Positions 63,914 through 63,922 of a stretch of DNA of 63,922 nt are shown here, in pieces. Where the stretch lies: contig NZ_CAMQZG010000019.1 of assembly GCF_947039605.1 (NCBI RefSeq), positions 1 to 63,922 of the forward strand. Reading direction: 5' to 3'. The stretch's first letter is position 1, and every line of letters begins with the position of its first letter. This DNA comes from an uncultured Clostridium sp. Lineage in GTDB: Bacteria; Bacillota; Clostridia; Clostridiales; Clostridiaceae. The position numbers were made by a program, and so were the translations under genes. A model generated the notes under the pieces. The model did not search any database. It was not told where the DNA came from and saw only the letters and a program-made list of their open reading frames with translations.

Positions 63914-63922
63914 GTTTTTCGA

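Overview
The window is AT-rich DNA from a low-GC Firmicute, most likely Clostridium sensu stricto. The signs are strong AGGAGG-type ribosome binding sites with many TTG/GTG starts, short U-tailed hairpin terminators, T-box and S-box leaders, a chitin-degrading GH18 enzyme, a zinc-phospholipase-C-like protein and a DUF1846 protein. Species cannot be fixed from sequence alone. The first 28 bases are an untrimmed Illumina TruSeq adapter, so the left edge is a contig end.

Bases 29-12130 form a defence island on the minus strand. A DISARM-like core (drmE-drmA-drmB, start/stop overlaps) is followed by a separate operon with its own promoter and palindromic operator: XRE regulator, a restriction-endonuclease-like protein (PD-(D/E)XK-like N-terminus plus B3-like DNA-binding C-terminus), a small unknown protein and a C5-cytosine methyltransferase. 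No drmC phospholipase-D gene is present in the core. A 47-bp imperfect direct repeat containing a terminator hairpin brackets drmEAB, which suggests cassette insertion. This is the best candidate for an unusual system: a DISARM core combined with a controller-regulated type II restriction-modification set.

Bases 12186-25839 hold a membrane-protein gene broken by two homopolymer indels, a TetR-regulated ABC exporter, a PLD-nuclease/helicase fusion (DUF3427 type), a 1323-residue unknown protein with an EF-hand-like loop and repeated PH-like modules, a thioredoxin-fold protein with a degenerate active site, a DUF1294 membrane protein and CutC. Bases 25938-37601 carry a MATE exporter, a secreted modular chitinase, a Fur-box-preceded siderophore ABC importer (yclNOPQ type), DUF1846 and a decayed D-Ala-D-Ala carboxypeptidase.

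Bases 37663-54910 carry a T-box-controlled AsnC regulator/aminotransferase pair, a YgiQ radical SAM protein, a permuted NlpC/P60 protein, a monofunctional transglycosylase, a Cof-type phosphatase, an intracellular phospholipase-C-like protein, a PAS histidine kinase, a 3D-domain cell-wall protein preceded by a coupled leader peptide, a membrane zinc peptidase, a Cys/Met PLP enzyme behind a truncated SAM-I riboswitch, and a SPASM radical SAM protein.

The right end (56351-63843) is a divergent locus: an Hsp70-like protein with a charged coiled-coil tail on one strand; on the other, a zinc-ribbon protein ending in a DnaQ-like fold that has lost its catalytic DxE, followed by a large DUF11-type repeat protein with no signal peptide. 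The Hsp70 and the zinc-ribbon protein share short TLKL(N/G) segments in disordered regions, so they may act together. Two tandem terminators close the window. No tRNA, rRNA, CRISPR array, insertion sequence or replication origin was recognised.
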